A stretch of 64,000 bases of DNA from Auanema rhodensis (GCA_964057225.1 OZ059894.1:11294131-11358130), one strand, 5' to 3'; positions 22,007 to 36,074 are shown, counted from the stretch's first letter. A program made the numbers and translations. Notes: generated by a model not told the origin, from the sequence alone.

Positions 22007-22194
22007 GGAATGGGCCGTTCCCGCCAGCAGTGCAAGAGCGGGTCGACCCGTGAGGTGGAGCTAGCAAGCCAGCATCTACCTCAAGTCTCAAAAATCGGTT
22101 AACCTTATTGTGAACCAATGGAACACATATCGAAGGTTAATTCGATAAGAACGATTACTACACTTTGATCTTAGCCAAAAGGCCGAGAAGCGAT
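22007..22194 (-). ncRNA. U2 small nuclear RNA gene
   Basis: Complete copy. Confidence 0.95.
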
Positions 22195-22637
22195 ACAGCA
22201 TAGCCATGAGTATCAAAGACATCAAGCAAATGTATCGTACTTGTTACGAGTGCACTCTCTCATTTGAATATAAAAGTGTGGTTTGACAATCTTGACTGTA
22301 CAGGTCATAAATGGCTCATATAAACTGTGGATTTACTCAACTTTTGGACTTATTTTTTTCTTATTCGAAGCGCTGCACTTTTTTCTATTCTTTTTATTCA
22401 AATACTTGTATATAGTTTTATATGTACGGTTGCAAAGTTTCCGAATATTTTATATATTTTTATACAATAATTAGGAGAAGGTTAATACAATGAAATCTCC
22501 CAACTTTACAGTGTTTGTATTGCTTACAGTATCTAGAACAACCACTCTTGTAATATTAGAGCACATATCAATCAACAACTTTTTCTAGTTATCAAAGCTT
22601 TTTTATTTCTTCAAGATATTTCAAATAAAATATAAAA

Positions 22638-22755
22638 GCTTACGACACCCGGGATTCCCAAGCCGTCTCCGATCCAAGTACTAACCGGGCCCAACGTTGC
22701 TTGACTTGCCAGATCGGACGGGATGGCGTACTTTCAACGTGGTATGGTCGTAAGC
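22638..22755 (-). rRNA. 5S ribosomal RNA gene
   Basis: First-module copy of the unit starting at 22007. Confidence 0.97.
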
Positions 22756-22997
22756 AATGTTATATTCTTCATTATCAGTTATATCACTCTAAATCTTGTT
22801 GTTAATAGTTAGGACCACAAAGAAAACAACAGGAACAGTAACAAATGAAATGCCCAAACTTTACAGTGTTCGAGTTATTTACAGTATCTAAGACTACCTC
22901 TGTCGTGTTATTAGAGCAAACATTCGATTAACAACAACTTTTTTTTAGTTATCAAAGCTTTTTTATTTCTTCAAAAAATTTCAAATAAAATATAAAA

Positions 22998-23115
22998 GCT
23001 TACGACACCCGGGATTCCCAAGCCGTCTCCGATCCAAGTACTAACCGGGCCCAACGTTGCTTGACTTGCCAGATCGGACGGGATGGCGTACTTTCAACGT
23101 GGTATGGTCGTAAGC
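22998..23115 (-). rRNA. 5S ribosomal RNA gene
   Basis: Second-module copy of the unit starting at 22007. Confidence 0.97.
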
Positions 23116-23257
23116 AATGTCATATTCTTCATTATCAGTTATATCACTCTAAATCTTGTTGTTAATAGATACGACCACAAAGAAAACAACAGGAACAGTA
23201 ACAATAACAAAAAAAATTTTTTTTTCACCTATGTGTCTAAAGGTTAGCCATGTATCC

Positions 23258-23260
<3 letters not shown>

Positions 23261-23331
<71 letters not shown>
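23261..23331. repeat. (TA)n microsatellite, 71 bp
   Basis: Longest TA tract in the window. Confidence 0.97.
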
Positions 23332-23333
<2 letters not shown>

Positions 23334-24511
23334 ACAGTAAAAAGTCCAATCAAGAGAGAAATTTTTTCAACACATAGTTGTTTTTTTTTTAAATATCATT
23401 GTTTTTCCTCATAACTCGGTTTAAACTCGTTCTAACCCGTTGAAATACGTCTAGAAAGTCTTTATAACATGCATATGTATGATAGAACTTCATATTTATT
23501 GTAATAGAAAATTTTATTTTCAGACGTCTTGGTTAACAATGATATGTTTTACCCCCTTATAATTTTTATCATAATGTTCCTTATACGGAACGCTCAATGA
23601 AACTTGCTTCCAGAAAAATTTCTTTCTATTTTTTCTTCATATGTACGTAGATACTATAGAGAACTATGATAGAAAACTTTAACATTCACGAAATCATCAT
23701 TTCTCATTACGCTACGGAGGTTTAAAAAGCTGTGTTTTACCTTATAATAGACCGGAAAACCCTTGTGTTAAAACTGGACCGTTTTTACACATATAAAAAT
23801 GTCCCGTATTCGGGACCCTAATGTAACTTTTGATTCCCTATATTTTTTTTCATGAAATTTACAATCTACTGTAGAAAGAAGAATTATTTTTATAAAAACT
23901 GTAAATTTTTGAAAAATGAAAACAAAACGAAAACAAAAACAACTTTTTTTTGAACATTTTCTCACACAAGGGTCCCCCCTTACCTACTTTTTTTCTCATT
24001 ACTCGTTTCAACCTCATCCGATCACTCTGCAAACATGTTTAATCGTTCTAACTTGTTGAAATACGTCTTAAAAGTCTAAACAACATGCATATGCATAATA
24101 GAAACCACCCGAATAGGCCCCCACGCACTAAACGAGATATATACATTACCAGTATAGTAATAGAACACATATTGAAGATTAATTCGATAAGAACAATTTA
24201 TTGACGTAGAGAATGTTTGTTCCGAAAAACTACAATATTAAACTATAAAAGTAACAAAAGCGTAGAGGCAGCAAAGACATGAATAAACATAAATGTAAAT
24301 ACAGAATTACCAGGTAGTACATAAGTATGACAAAAAATTATAAGAAAGCCATGAAAATAGAAGGTTTGTGAACAAATGAGAGGTACATCTTTGATCGTAT
24401 AGTCATTTCTAAACCGTTCGTATGCTGCAGCATCGTCATAAGCGTCACTCAAGTTGAATTTCCATGTGTACTACACGATTTTCATTCTTATTGTTACATT
24501 CTTTCCCTGAG

Positions 24512-24662
24512 GGAATGGGCCGTTCCCGCCAGCAGTGCAAGAGCGGGTCGACCCGTGAGGTGGAGCTAGCAAGCCAGCATCTACCTCAAGTCTCAAAAAT
24601 CGGTTAACCTTATTGTGAACCAATGGAACACATATCGAAGGTTAATTCGATAAGAACGATTA
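24512..24662 (-). pseudogene. U2 3' fragment before element C2
   Basis: nt 38-188 only. Confidence 0.92.
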
Positions 24663-26637
24663 ATGGTTTATTGAATAACTAATGTTATGAAACAATAAAT
24701 AACCAATAAAAAAGAGCCCAGAATCGGGGAGACGGTATTACCAGTACAACTTAAAACAGCAAGTGATTAAAAAGTACAAAATAAAACACATTACCAACAG
24801 AGGCTAAAACGACTCAAGAGTCGGGGGAGTGGGTTAAAAAAAGTAATGAATAACAAAAAAAATGAATAATAAAGCAGAACAGTGAAAAGTAAATATCAAG
24901 TGCCGCTATGATCAAACAATTTGAGTGCCTACGGCAATAGTGTTAAAAATAAAAAACAAAATACATGTACCAATGAAGGTCAGAAAGAGAGAAAGAAAAA
25001 AGACAAAAATAAGTAATACAAAAAGTAAAAAATATATTACAATCAAATCACAAACAAGTCAATGGATAATTTCTTCTTCATACTGCCTTACACCAGAAAC
25101 ATGTTCCACGTAGATATTCCTGGCCCACTTGATGGTATCGGCGACGACGAGCTTCTCCATTAGCCGGTTGTAGTGGCTGCTGATCTTGAGTGATCGGAGG
25201 GCTTGTACGTTGAGCGGGTCCATAGTTCCAAGCATTCCTACGACATACGCTTCTACACTAGTCTTATAACCAAGACATTGGTATTGGCTGGCTATGTCAG
25301 CATATTTCCTCTCCTTTATCATACGCGCGGCTATCATGGCTTGTCGGCGGTTTTCATAGCTCACTGTAACATCAACGATACTACAGTGTTTTGCGTCATG
25401 ATCGACCACTACTATGTCAGGTCGGAGTGTACTATTAATGCCAGGAAGAGGCTGGTTAGTGTAAACTTCTCCGTTTTTAGGCTCTGGCAGGGCTTTGATA
25501 AGACGGTCCACGATGTTGTTGTGGCGGAGTTGGATTGCTCTCGTGTGAAAGTGGCAGTGTCCAAGAACATGTGCAGCAGTTTCGTTGGGGTAACTACACC
25601 TGCGGCACTGTTTGTTTCCTTCTCCGTGTCTTCTACAGCCATTGAGCTGGAGAGTATTAAGTCGAGCCTTGTGGATGAATCGCCAATCAGCAAACCGTAT
25701 GAAATCTCCCTTCGCCATAAAGTGATTGGACGCTTTGTTGAGCATTGTGACATCAAAGACTTTCCCTTGATCCGGTTTTTGAAGAAGGATCCGAAGGTCT
25801 TTCAGCCATAATGCACGTCGCAGGCTTCTGTGGCATAGTGAAGGTGTTAACAGTTGGTTGTTTAGATTGAGTTCTAAACCACTTTCGAGGCATGTCCAGT
25901 TAGCGTTGATGAGTTTCTTGAGTTGACGCATCGCTACTCTTACTCTAGTCCAGATGGAGGAAACATCAGATGTTTCGGTGTCGAAAATGCCATCAACGGA
26001 ACCGTTGTAATATGCAGCTGTCTCATCGTTACTGGCTTGACGTTTAATCCTTTTTGATGCTACTTTTATTGAGTCTTGATGCGCAATATCAGCTACTACA
26101 AGATCAGATGACTTCAAAAGTTGGTAGGCATGAGTGACTTCACAGACGTCTGACAGGTGTTGGAGTCGAGAGAGACCAAGTCCGCCGTAGTTAGTTGGCA
26201 GGTAGATTGGTTCAGCACTGGCGTTTGGAGGATAGTGCATCCATCTACGGGCACAGCGTTTGAGTTCTTTGTCAAAGGCGACTAGTTTACTCTTTGGGAC
26301 GTGGCCATTCGTCATATGAAAATTAAGGCAGGGCATCAGGAAGGTGCGTACTGCGTCAGCTTTCTGCCATTCAGCCAGTAAGGATTTGTCAATTTTTTCC
26401 AAGTGTTGACTCATGATATTCACTGTTGGAACCGCAGACTTATGTAAATGCATTCCAGTAGGGATTCCCAGGTGGGAGTAGCTGTCAAATTTGCTGAGAG
26501 CGGGTAGAAAGCAGCTCTGAAGCATGTATGAGGCTGTTGATATTTTCCCTTTGTCGATCGTCAAAGTGGCGCATTTCGCTGGTTTGAAGGTCAAGCCTGT
26601 GAAATTAGCCGCATTTGATGCTGCGTCCAACATTTTC
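24663..26637 (-). mobile_element. Non-LTR retrotransposon copy C2, 5'-truncated
   Basis: 1975 bp with the same junction to ACGGAGG as C1. Confidence 0.92.
25059..26637 (-). pseudogene. Retrotransposon C-terminal fragment with endonuclease (C2)
   Basis: The translation is the same as C1, including an open endonuclease region. Confidence 0.85.
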
Positions 26638-27434
26638 ACGGAGGTTTAAAAAGCTGTGTTTTACCTTATAATAGACCGGAAAACCCTTGTGTTAAAACTG
26701 GACCGTTTTTACACATATAAAAATGTCCCGTATTCGGGACCCTAATGTAACTTTTGATTCCCTATATTTTTTTCATGAAATTTACAATCTACTGTAGAAA
26801 GAAGAATTATTTTTATAAAAACTGTAAATTTTTGAAAAATGAAAACAAAACGAAAACAAAAACAACTTTTTTTTGAACATTTTCTCACACAAGGGTCCCC
26901 CCTTACCTACTTTTTTTCTCATTACTCGTTTCAACCTCATCCGATCACTCTGCAAACATGTTTAATCGTTCTAACTTGTTGAAATACGTCTTAAAAGTCT
27001 AAACAACATGCATATGCATAATAGAAACCACCCGAATAGGCCCCCACGCACTAAACGAGATATATACATTACCAGTATAGTAATAGAACACATATTGAAG
27101 ATTAATTCGATAAGAACAATTTATTGACGTAGAGAATGTTTGTTCCGAAAAACTACAATATTAAACTATAAAAGTAACAAAAGCGTAGAGGCAGCAAAGA
27201 CATGAATAAACATAAATGTAAATACAGAATTACCAGGTAGTACATAAGTATGACAAAAAATTATAAGAAAGCCATGAAAATAGAAGGTTTGTGAACAAAT
27301 GAGAGGTACATCTTTGATCGTATAGTCATTTCTAAACCGTTCGTATGCTGCAGCATCGTCATAAGCGTCACTCAAGTTGAATTTCCATGTGTACTACACG
27401 ATTTTCATTCTTATTGTTACATTCTTTCCCTGAG

Positions 27435-27585
27435 GGAATGGGCCGTTCCCGCCAGCAGTGCAAGAGCGGGTCGACCCGTGAGGTGGAGCTAGCAAGCCAG
27501 CATCTACCTCAAGTCTCAAAAATCGGTTAACCTTATTGTGAACCAATGGAACACATATCGAAGGTTAATTCGATAAGAACGATTA
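27435..27585 (-). pseudogene. U2 3' fragment before element C3
   Basis: nt 38-188 only. Confidence 0.92.
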
Positions 27586-29560
27586 ATGGTTTATTGAATA
27601 ACTAATGTTATGAAACAATAAATAACCAATAAAAAAGAGCCCAGAATCGGGGAGACGGTATTACCAGTACAACTTAAAACAGCAAGTGATTAAAAAGTAC
27701 AAAATAAAACACATTACCAACAGAGGCTAAAACGACTCAAGAGTCGGGGGAGTGGGTTAAAAAAAGTAATGAATAACAAAAAAAATGAATAATAAAGCAG
27801 AACAGTGAAAAGTAAATATCAAGTGCCGCTATGATCAAACAATTTGAGTGCCTACGGCAATAGTGTTAAAAATAAAAAACAAAATACATGTACCAATGAA
27901 GGTCAGAAAGAGAGAAAGAAAAAAGACAAAAATAAGTAATACAAAAAGTAAAAAATATATTACAATCAAATCACAAACAAGTCAATGGATAATTTCTTCT
28001 TCATACTGCCTTACACCAGAAACATGTTCCACGTAGATATTCCTGGCCCACTTGATGGTATCGGCGACGACGAGCTTCTCCATTAGCCGGTTGTAGTGGC
28101 TGCTGATCTTGAGTGATCGGAGGGCTTGTACGTTGAGCGGGTCCATAGTTCCAAGCATTCCTACGACATACGCTTCTACACTAGTCTTATAACCAAGACA
28201 TTGGTATTGGCTGGCTATGTCAGCATATTTCCTCTCCTTTATCATACGCGCGGCTATCATGGCTTGTCGGCGGTTTTCATAGCTCACTGTAACATCAACG
28301 ATACTACAGTGTTTTGCGTCATGATCGACCACTACTATGTCAGGTCGGAGTGTACTATTAATGCCAGGAAGAGGCTGGTTAGTGTAAACTTCTCCGTTTT
28401 TAGGCTCTGGCAGGGCTTTGATAAGACGGTCCACGATGTTGTTGTGGCGGAGTTGGATTGCTCTCGTGTGAAAGTGGCAGTGTCCAAGAACATGTGCAGC
28501 AGTTTCGTTGGGGTAACTACACCTGCGGCACTGTTTGTTTCCTTCTCCGTGTCTTCTACAGCCATTGAGCTGGAGAGTATTAAGTCGAGCCTTGTGGATG
28601 AATCGCCAATCAGCAAACCGTATGAAATCTCCCTTCGCCATAAAGTGATTGGACGCTTTGTTGAGCATTGTGACATCAAAGACTTTCCCTTGATCCGGTT
28701 TTTGAAGAAGGATCCGAAGGTCTTTCAGCCATAATGCACGTCGCAGGCTTCTGTGGCATAGTGAAGGTGTTAACAGTTGGTTGTTTAGATTGAGTTCTAA
28801 ACCACTTTCGAGGCATGTCCAGTTAGCGTTGATGAGTTTCTTGAGTTGACGCATCGCTACTCTTACTCTAGTCCAGATGGAGGAAACATCAGATGTTTCG
28901 GTGTCGAAAATGCCATCAACGGAACCGTTGTAATATGCAGCTGTCTCATCGTTACTGGCTTGACGTTTAATCCTTTTTGATGCTACTTTTATTGAGTCTT
29001 GATGCGCAATATCAGCTACTACAAGATCAGATGACTTCAAAAGTTGGTAGGCATGAGTGACTTCACAGACGTCTGACAGGTGTTGGAGTCGAGAGAGACC
29101 AAGTCCGCCGTAGTTAGTTGGCAGGTAGATTGGTTCAGCACTGGCGTTTGGAGGATAGTGCATCCATCTACGGGCACAGCGTTTGAGTTCTTTGTCAAAG
29201 GCGACTAGTTTACTCTTTGGGACGTGGCCATTCGTCATATGAAAATTAAGGCAGGGCATCAGGAAGGTGCGTACTGCGTCAGCTTTCTGCCATTCAGCCA
29301 GTAAGGATTTGTCAATTTTTTCCAAGTGTTGACTCATGATATTCACTGTTGGAACCGCAGACTTATGTAAATGCATTCCAGTAGGGATTCCCAGGTGGGA
29401 GTAGCTGTCAAATTTGCTGAGAGCGGGTAGAAAGCAGCTCTGAAGCATGTATGAGGCTGTTGATATTTTCCCTTTGTCGATCGTCAAAGTGGCGCATTTC
29501 GCTGGTTTGAAGGTCAAGCCTGTGAAATTAGCCGCATTTGATGCTGCGTCCAACATTTTC
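27586..29560 (-). mobile_element. Non-LTR retrotransposon copy C3, 5'-truncated
   Basis: 1975 bp with the same junction as C1 and C2. Confidence 0.92.
27982..29560 (-). pseudogene. Retrotransposon C-terminal fragment with endonuclease (C3)
   Basis: The translation is the same as C1 and C2. Confidence 0.85.
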
Positions 29561-30357
29561 ACGGAGGTTTAAAAAGCTGTGTTTTACCTTATAATAGACC
29601 GGAAAACCCTTGTGTTAAAACTGGACCGTTTTTACACATATAAAAATGTCCCGTATTCGGGACCCTAATGTAACTTTTGATTCCCTATATTTTTTTCATG
29701 AAATTTACAATCTACTGTAGAAAGAAGAATTATTTTTATAAAAACTGTAAATTTTTGAAAAATGAAAACAAAACGAAAACAAAAACAACTTTTTTTTGAA
29801 CATTTTCTCACACAAGGGTCCCCCCTTACCTACTTTTTTTCTCATTACTCGTTTCAACCTCATCCGATCACTCTGCAAACATGTTTAATCGTTCTAACTT
29901 GTTGAAATACGTCTTAAAAGTCTAAACAACATGCATATGCATAATAGAAACCACCCGAATAGGCCCCCACGCACTAAACGAGATATATACATTACCAGTA
30001 TAGTAATAGAACACATATTGAAGATTAATTCGATAAGAACAATTTATTGACGTAGAGAATGTTTGTTCCGAAAAACTACAATATTAAACTATAAAAGTAA
30101 CAAAAGCGTAGAGGCAGCAAAGACATGAATAAACATAAATGTAAATACAGAATTACCAGGTAGTACATAAGTATGACAAAAAATTATAAGAAAGCCATGA
30201 AAATAGAAGGTTTGTGAACAAATGAGAGGTACATCTTTGATCGTATAGTCATTTCTAAACCGTTCGTATGCTGCAGCATCGTCATAAGCGTCACTCAAGT
30301 TGAATTTCCATGTGTACTACACGATTTTCATTCTTATTGTTACATTCTTTCCCTGAG

Positions 30358-30545
30358 GGAATGGGCCGTTCCCGCCAGCAGTGCAAGAGCGGGTCGACCC
30401 GTGAGGTGGAGCTAGCAAGCCAGCATCTACCTCAAGTCTCAAAAATCGGTTAACCTTATTGTGAACCAATGGAACACATATCGAAGGTTAATTCGATAAG
30501 AACGATTACTACACTTTGATCTTAGCCAAAAGGCCGAGAAGCGAT
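30358..30545 (-). ncRNA. U2 small nuclear RNA gene
   Basis: Complete copy. Confidence 0.95.
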
Positions 30546-30988
30546 ACAGCATAGCCATGAGTATCAAAGACATCAAGCAAATGTATCGTACTTGTTACGA
30601 GTGCACTCTCTCATTTGAATATAAAAGTGTGGTTTGACAATCTTGACTGTACAGGTCATAAATGGCTCATATAAACTGTGGATTTACTCAACTTTTGGAC
30701 TTATTTTTTTCTTATTCGAAGCGCTGCACTTTTTTCTATTCTTTTTATTCAAATACTTGTATATAGTTTTATATGTACGGTTGCAAAGTTTCCGAATATT
30801 TTATATATTTTTATACAATAATTAGGAGAAGGTTAATACAATGAAATCTCCCAACTTTACAGTGTTTGTATTGCTTACAGTATCTAGAACAACCACTCTT
30901 GTAATATTAGAGCACATATCAATCAACAACTTTTTCTAGTTATCAAAGCTTTTTTATTTCTTCAAGATATTTCAAATAAAATATAAAA

Positions 30989-31106
30989 GCTTACGACACC
31001 CGGGATTCCCAAGCCGTCTCCGATCCAAGTACTAACCGGGCCCAACGTTGCTTGACTTGCCAGATCGGACGGGATGGCGTACTTTCAACGTGGTATGGTC
31101 GTAAGC
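30989..31106 (-). rRNA. 5S ribosomal RNA gene
   Basis: First-module copy of the unit starting at 30358. Confidence 0.97.
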
Positions 31107-31348
31107 AATGTTATATTCTTCATTATCAGTTATATCACTCTAAATCTTGTTGTTAATAGTTAGGACCACAAAGAAAACAACAGGAACAGTAACAAATGAA
31201 ATGCCCAAACTTTACAGTGTTCGAGTTATTTACAGTATCTAAGACTACCTCTGTCGTGTTATTAGAGCAAACATTCGATTAACAACAACTTTTTTTTAGT
31301 TATCAAAGCTTTTTTATTTCTTCAAAAAATTTCAAATAAAATATAAAA

Positions 31349-31466
31349 GCTTACGACACCCGGGATTCCCAAGCCGTCTCCGATCCAAGTACTAACCGGG
31401 CCCAACGTTGCTTGACTTGCCAGATCGGACGGGATGGCGTACTTTCAACGTGGTATGGTCGTAAGC
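31349..31466 (-). rRNA. 5S ribosomal RNA gene
   Basis: Second-module copy of the unit starting at 30358. Confidence 0.97.
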
Positions 31467-31608
31467 AATGTCATATTCTTCATTATCAGTTATATCACTC
31501 TAAATCTTGTTGTTAATAGATACGACCACAAAGAAAACAACAGGAACAGTAACAATAACAAAAAAAATTTTTTTTTCACCTATGTGTCTAAAGGTTAGCC
31601 ATGTATCC

Positions 31609-31611
<3 letters not shown>

Positions 31612-31664
<53 letters not shown>
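31612..31664. repeat. (TA)n microsatellite, 53 bp
   Basis: Uninterrupted TA tract. Confidence 0.97.
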
Positions 31665-31666
<2 letters not shown>

Positions 31667-32844
31667 ACAGTAAAAAGTCCAATCAAGAGAGAAATTTTTT
31701 CAACACATAGTTGTTTTTTTTTTAAATATCATTGTTTTTCCTCATAACTCGGTTTAAACTCGTTCTAACCCGTTGAAATACGTCTAGAAAGTCTTTATAA
31801 CATGCATATGTATGATAGAACTTCATATTTATTGTAATAGAAAATTTTATTTTCAGACGTCTTGGTTAACAATGATATGTTTTACCCCCTTATAATTTTT
31901 ATCATAATGTTCCTTATACGGAACGCTCAATGAAACTTGCTTCCAGAAAAATTTCTTTCTATTTTTTCTTCATATGTACGTAGATACTATAGAGAACTAT
32001 GATAGAAAACTTTAACATTCACGAAATCATCATTTCTCATTACGCTACGGAGGTTTAAAAAGCTGTGTTTTACCTTATAATAGACCGGAAAACCCTTGTG
32101 TTAAAACTGGACCGTTTTTACACATATAAAAATGTCCCGTATTCGGGACCCTAATGTAACTTTTGATTCCCTATATTTTTTTTCATGAAATTTACAATCT
32201 ACTGTAGAAAGAAGAATTATTTTTATAAAAACTGTAAATTTTTGAAAAATGAAAACAAAACGAAAACAAAAACAACTTTTTTTTGAACATTTTCTCACAC
32301 AAGGGTCCCCCCTTACCTACTTTTTTTCTCATTACTCGTTTCAACCTCATCCGATCACTCTGCAAACATGTTTAATCGTTCTAACTTGTTGAAATACGTC
32401 TTAAAAGTCTAAACAACATGCATATGCATAATAGAAACCACCCGAATAGGCCCCCACGCACTAAACGAGATATATACATTACCAGTATAGTAATAGAACA
32501 CATATTGAAGATTAATTCGATAAGAACAATTAATTGACGTAGAGAATGTTTGTTCCGAAAAACTACAATATTAAACTATAAAAGTAACAAAAGCGTAGAG
32601 GCAGCAAAGACATGAATAAACATAAATGTAAATACAGAATTACCAGGTAGTACATAAGTATGACAAAAAATTATAAGAAAGCCATGAAAATAGAAGGTTT
32701 GTGAACAAATGAGAGGTACATCTTTGATCGTATAGTCATTTCTAAACCGTTCGTATGCTGCAGCATCGTCATAAGCGTCACTCAAGTTGAATTTCCATGT
32801 GTACTACACGATTTTCATTCTTATTGTTACATTCTTTCCCTGAG

Positions 32845-33032
32845 GGAATGGGCCGTTCCCGCCAGCAGTGCAAGAGCGGGTCGACCCGTGAGGTGGAGCT
32901 AGCAAGCCAGCATCTACCTCAAGTCTCAAAAATCGGTTAACCTTATTGTGAACCAATGGAACACATATCGAAGGTTAATTCGATAAGAACGATTACTACA
33001 CTTTGATCTTAGCCAAAAGGCCGAGAAGCGAT
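32845..33032 (-). ncRNA. U2 small nuclear RNA gene
   Basis: Complete copy. Confidence 0.95.
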
Positions 33033-33475
33033 ACAGCATAGCCATGAGTATCAAAGACATCAAGCAAATGTATCGTACTTGTTACGAGTGCACTCTCTCA
33101 TTTGAATATAAAAGTGTGGTTTGACAATCTTGACTGTACAGGTCATAAATGGCTCATATAAACTGTGGATTTACTCAACTTTTGGACTTATTTTTTTCTT
33201 ATTCGAAGCGCTGCACTTTTTTCTATTCTTTTTATTCAAATACTTGTATATAGTTTTATATGTACGGTTGCAAAGTTTCCGAATATTTTATATATTTTTA
33301 TACCATAATTAGGAGAAGGTTAATACAATGAAATCTCCCAACTTTACAGTGTTTGTATTGCTTACAGTATCTAGAACAACCACTCTTGTAATATTAGAGC
33401 ACATATCAATCAACAACTTTTTCTAGTTATCAAAGCTTTTTTATTTCTTCAAGATATTTCAAATAAAATATAAAA

Positions 33476-33593
33476 GCTTACGACACCCGGGATTCCCAAG
33501 CCGTCTCCGATCCAAGTACTAACCGGGCCCAACGTTGCTTGACTTGCCAGATCGGACGGGATGGCGTACTTTCAACGTGGTATGGTCGTAAGC
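33476..33593 (-). rRNA. 5S ribosomal RNA gene
   Basis: First-module copy of the unit starting at 32845. Confidence 0.97.
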
Positions 33594-33835
33594 AATGTTA
33601 TATTCTTCATTATCAGTTATATCACTCTAAATCTTGTTGTTAATAGTTAGGACCACAAAGAAAACAACAGGAACAGTAACAAATGAAATGCCCAAACTTT
33701 ACAGTGTTCGAGTTATTTACAGTATCTAAGACTACCTCTGTCGTGTTATTAGAGCAAACATTCGATTAACAACAACTTTTTTTTAGTTATCAAAGCTTTT
33801 TTATTTCTTCAAAAAATTTCAAATAAAATATAAAA

Positions 33836-33953
33836 GCTTACGACACCCGGGATTCCCAAGCCGTCTCCGATCCAAGTACTAACCGGGCCCAACGTTGCTT
33901 GACTTGCCAGATCGGACGGGATGGCGTACTTTCAACGTGGTATGGTCGTAAGC
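33836..33953 (-). rRNA. 5S ribosomal RNA gene
   Basis: Second-module copy of the unit starting at 32845. Confidence 0.97.
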
Positions 33954-34095
33954 AATGTCATATTCTTCATTATCAGTTATATCACTCTAAATCTTGTTGT
34001 TAATAGATACGACCACAAAGAAAACAACAGGAACAGTAACAATAACAAAAAAAATTTTTTTTTCACCTATGTGTCTAAAGGTTAGCCATGTATCC

Positions 34096-34098
<3 letters not shown>

Positions 34099-34145
<47 letters not shown>
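34099..34145. repeat. (TA)n microsatellite, 47 bp
   Basis: Uninterrupted TA tract. Confidence 0.97.
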
Positions 34146-34147
<2 letters not shown>

Positions 34148-35325
34148 ACAGTAAAAAGTCCAATCAAGAGAGAAATTTTTTCAACACATAGTTGTTTTTT
34201 TTTTAAATATCATTGTTTTTCCTCATAACTCGGTTTAAACTCGTTCTAACCCGTTGAAATACGTCTAGAAAGTCTTTATAACATGCATATGTATGATAGA
34301 ACTTCATATTTATTGTAATAGAAAATTTTATTTTCAGACGTCTTGGTTAACAATGATATGTTTTACCCCCTTATAATTTTTATCATAATGTTCCTTATAC
34401 GGAACGCTCAATGAAACTTGCTTCCAGAAAAATTTCTTTCTATTTTTTCTTCATATGTACGTAGATACTATAGAGAACTATGATAGAAAACTTTAACATT
34501 CACGAAATCATCATTTCTCATTACGCTACGGAGGTTTAAAAAGCTGTGTTTTACCTTATAATAGACCGGAAAACCCTTGTGTTAAAACTGGACCGTTTTT
34601 ACACATATAAAAATGTCCCGTATTCGGGACCCTAATGTAACTTTTGATTCCCTATATTTTTTTTCATGAAATTTACAATCTACTGTAGAAAGAAGAATTA
34701 TTTTTATAAAAACTGTAAATTTTTGAAAAATGAAAACAAAACGAAAACAAAAACAACTTTTTTTTGAACATTTTCTCACACAAGGGTCCCCCCTTACCTA
34801 CTTTTTTTCTCATTACTCGTTTCAACCTCATCCGATCACTCTGCAAACATGTTTAATCGTTCTAACTTGTTGAAATACGTCTTAAAAGTCTAAACAACAT
34901 GCATATGCATAATAGAAACCACCCGAATAGGCCCCCACGCACTAAACGAGATATATACATTACCAGTATAGTAATAGAACACATATTGAAGATTAATTCG
35001 ATAAGAACAATTTATTGACGTAGAGAATGTTTGTTCCGAAAAACTACAATATTAAACTATAAAAGTAACAAAAGCGTAGAGGCAGCAAAGACATGAATAA
35101 ACATAAATGTAAATACAGAATTACCAGGTAGTACATAAGTATGACAAAAAATTATAAGAAAGCCATGAAAATAGAAGGTTTGTGAACAAATGAGAGGTAC
35201 ATCTTTGATCGTATAGTCATTTCTAAACCGTTCGTATGCTGCAGCATCGTCATAAGCGTCACTCAAGTTGAATTTCCATGTGTACTACACGATTTTCATT
35301 CTTATTGTTACATTCTTTCCCTGAG

Positions 35326-35513
35326 GGAATGGGCCGTTCCCGCCAGCAGTGCAAGAGCGGGTCGACCCGTGAGGTGGAGCTAGCAAGCCAGCATCTACCT
35401 CAAGTCTCAAAAATCGGTTAACCTTATTGTGAACCAATGGAACACATATCGAAGGTTAATTCGATAAGAACGATTACTACACTTTGATCTTAGCCAAAAG
35501 GCCGAGAAGCGAT
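35326..35513 (-). ncRNA. U2 small nuclear RNA gene
   Basis: Complete copy. Confidence 0.95.
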
Positions 35514-35956
35514 ACAGCATAGCCATGAGTATCAAAGACATCAAGCAAATGTATCGTACTTGTTACGAGTGCACTCTCTCATTTGAATATAAAAGTGTGG
35601 TTTGACAATCTTGACTGTACAGGTCATAAATGGCTCATATAAACTGTGGATTTACTCAACTTTTGGACTTATTTTTTTCTTATTCGAAGCGCTGCACTTT
35701 TTTCTATTCTTTTTATTCAAATACTTGTATATAGTTTTATATGTACGGTTGCAAAGTTTCCGAATATTTTATATATTTTTATACAATAATTAGGAGAAGG
35801 TTAATACAATGAAATCTCCCAACTTTACAGTGTTTGTATTGCTTACAGTATCTAGAACAACCACTCTTGTAATATTAGAGCACATATCAATCAACAACTT
35901 TTTCTAGTTATCAAAGCTTTTTTATTTCTTCAAGATATTTCAAATAAAATATAAAA

Positions 35957-36074
35957 GCTTACGACACCCGGGATTCCCAAGCCGTCTCCGATCCAAGTAC
36001 TAACCGGGCCCAACGTTGCTTGACTTGCCAGATCGGACGGGATGGCGTACTTTCAACGTGGTATGGTCGTAAGC
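35957..36074 (-). rRNA. 5S ribosomal RNA gene
   Basis: First-module copy of the unit starting at 35326. Confidence 0.97.

Larger units (their letters stand above)
22007..24511 (-). repeat. Array unit, 2505 bp
   Basis: Normal unit with the longest (TA)n tract of the window. It lies between composite units C1 and C2. Linker 22195-22637 and spacer 23332-24511 show no gene. Confidence 0.95.
24512..27434 (-). repeat. Composite array unit C2, 2923 bp
   Basis: Same structure, length and breakpoint as C1. Spacer remainder 26638-27434 has no gene. Confidence 0.92.
27435..30357 (-). repeat. Composite array unit C3, 2923 bp
   Basis: Directly follows C2 with identical structure. Spacer remainder 29561-30357 has no gene. 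Confidence 0.92.
30358..32844 (-). repeat. Array unit, 2487 bp
   Basis: Normal unit. Linker 30546-30988 and spacer 31665-32844 show no gene. The spacer has a private T-to-A change near 32531 (AATTAATTGACG instead of AATTTATTGACG). Confidence 0.95.
32845..35325 (-). repeat. Array unit, 2481 bp
   Basis: Normal unit with a private A-to-C change in the linker near 33304 (TACCATAATT). Linker 33033-33475 and spacer 34146-35325 show no gene. Confidence 0.95.
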
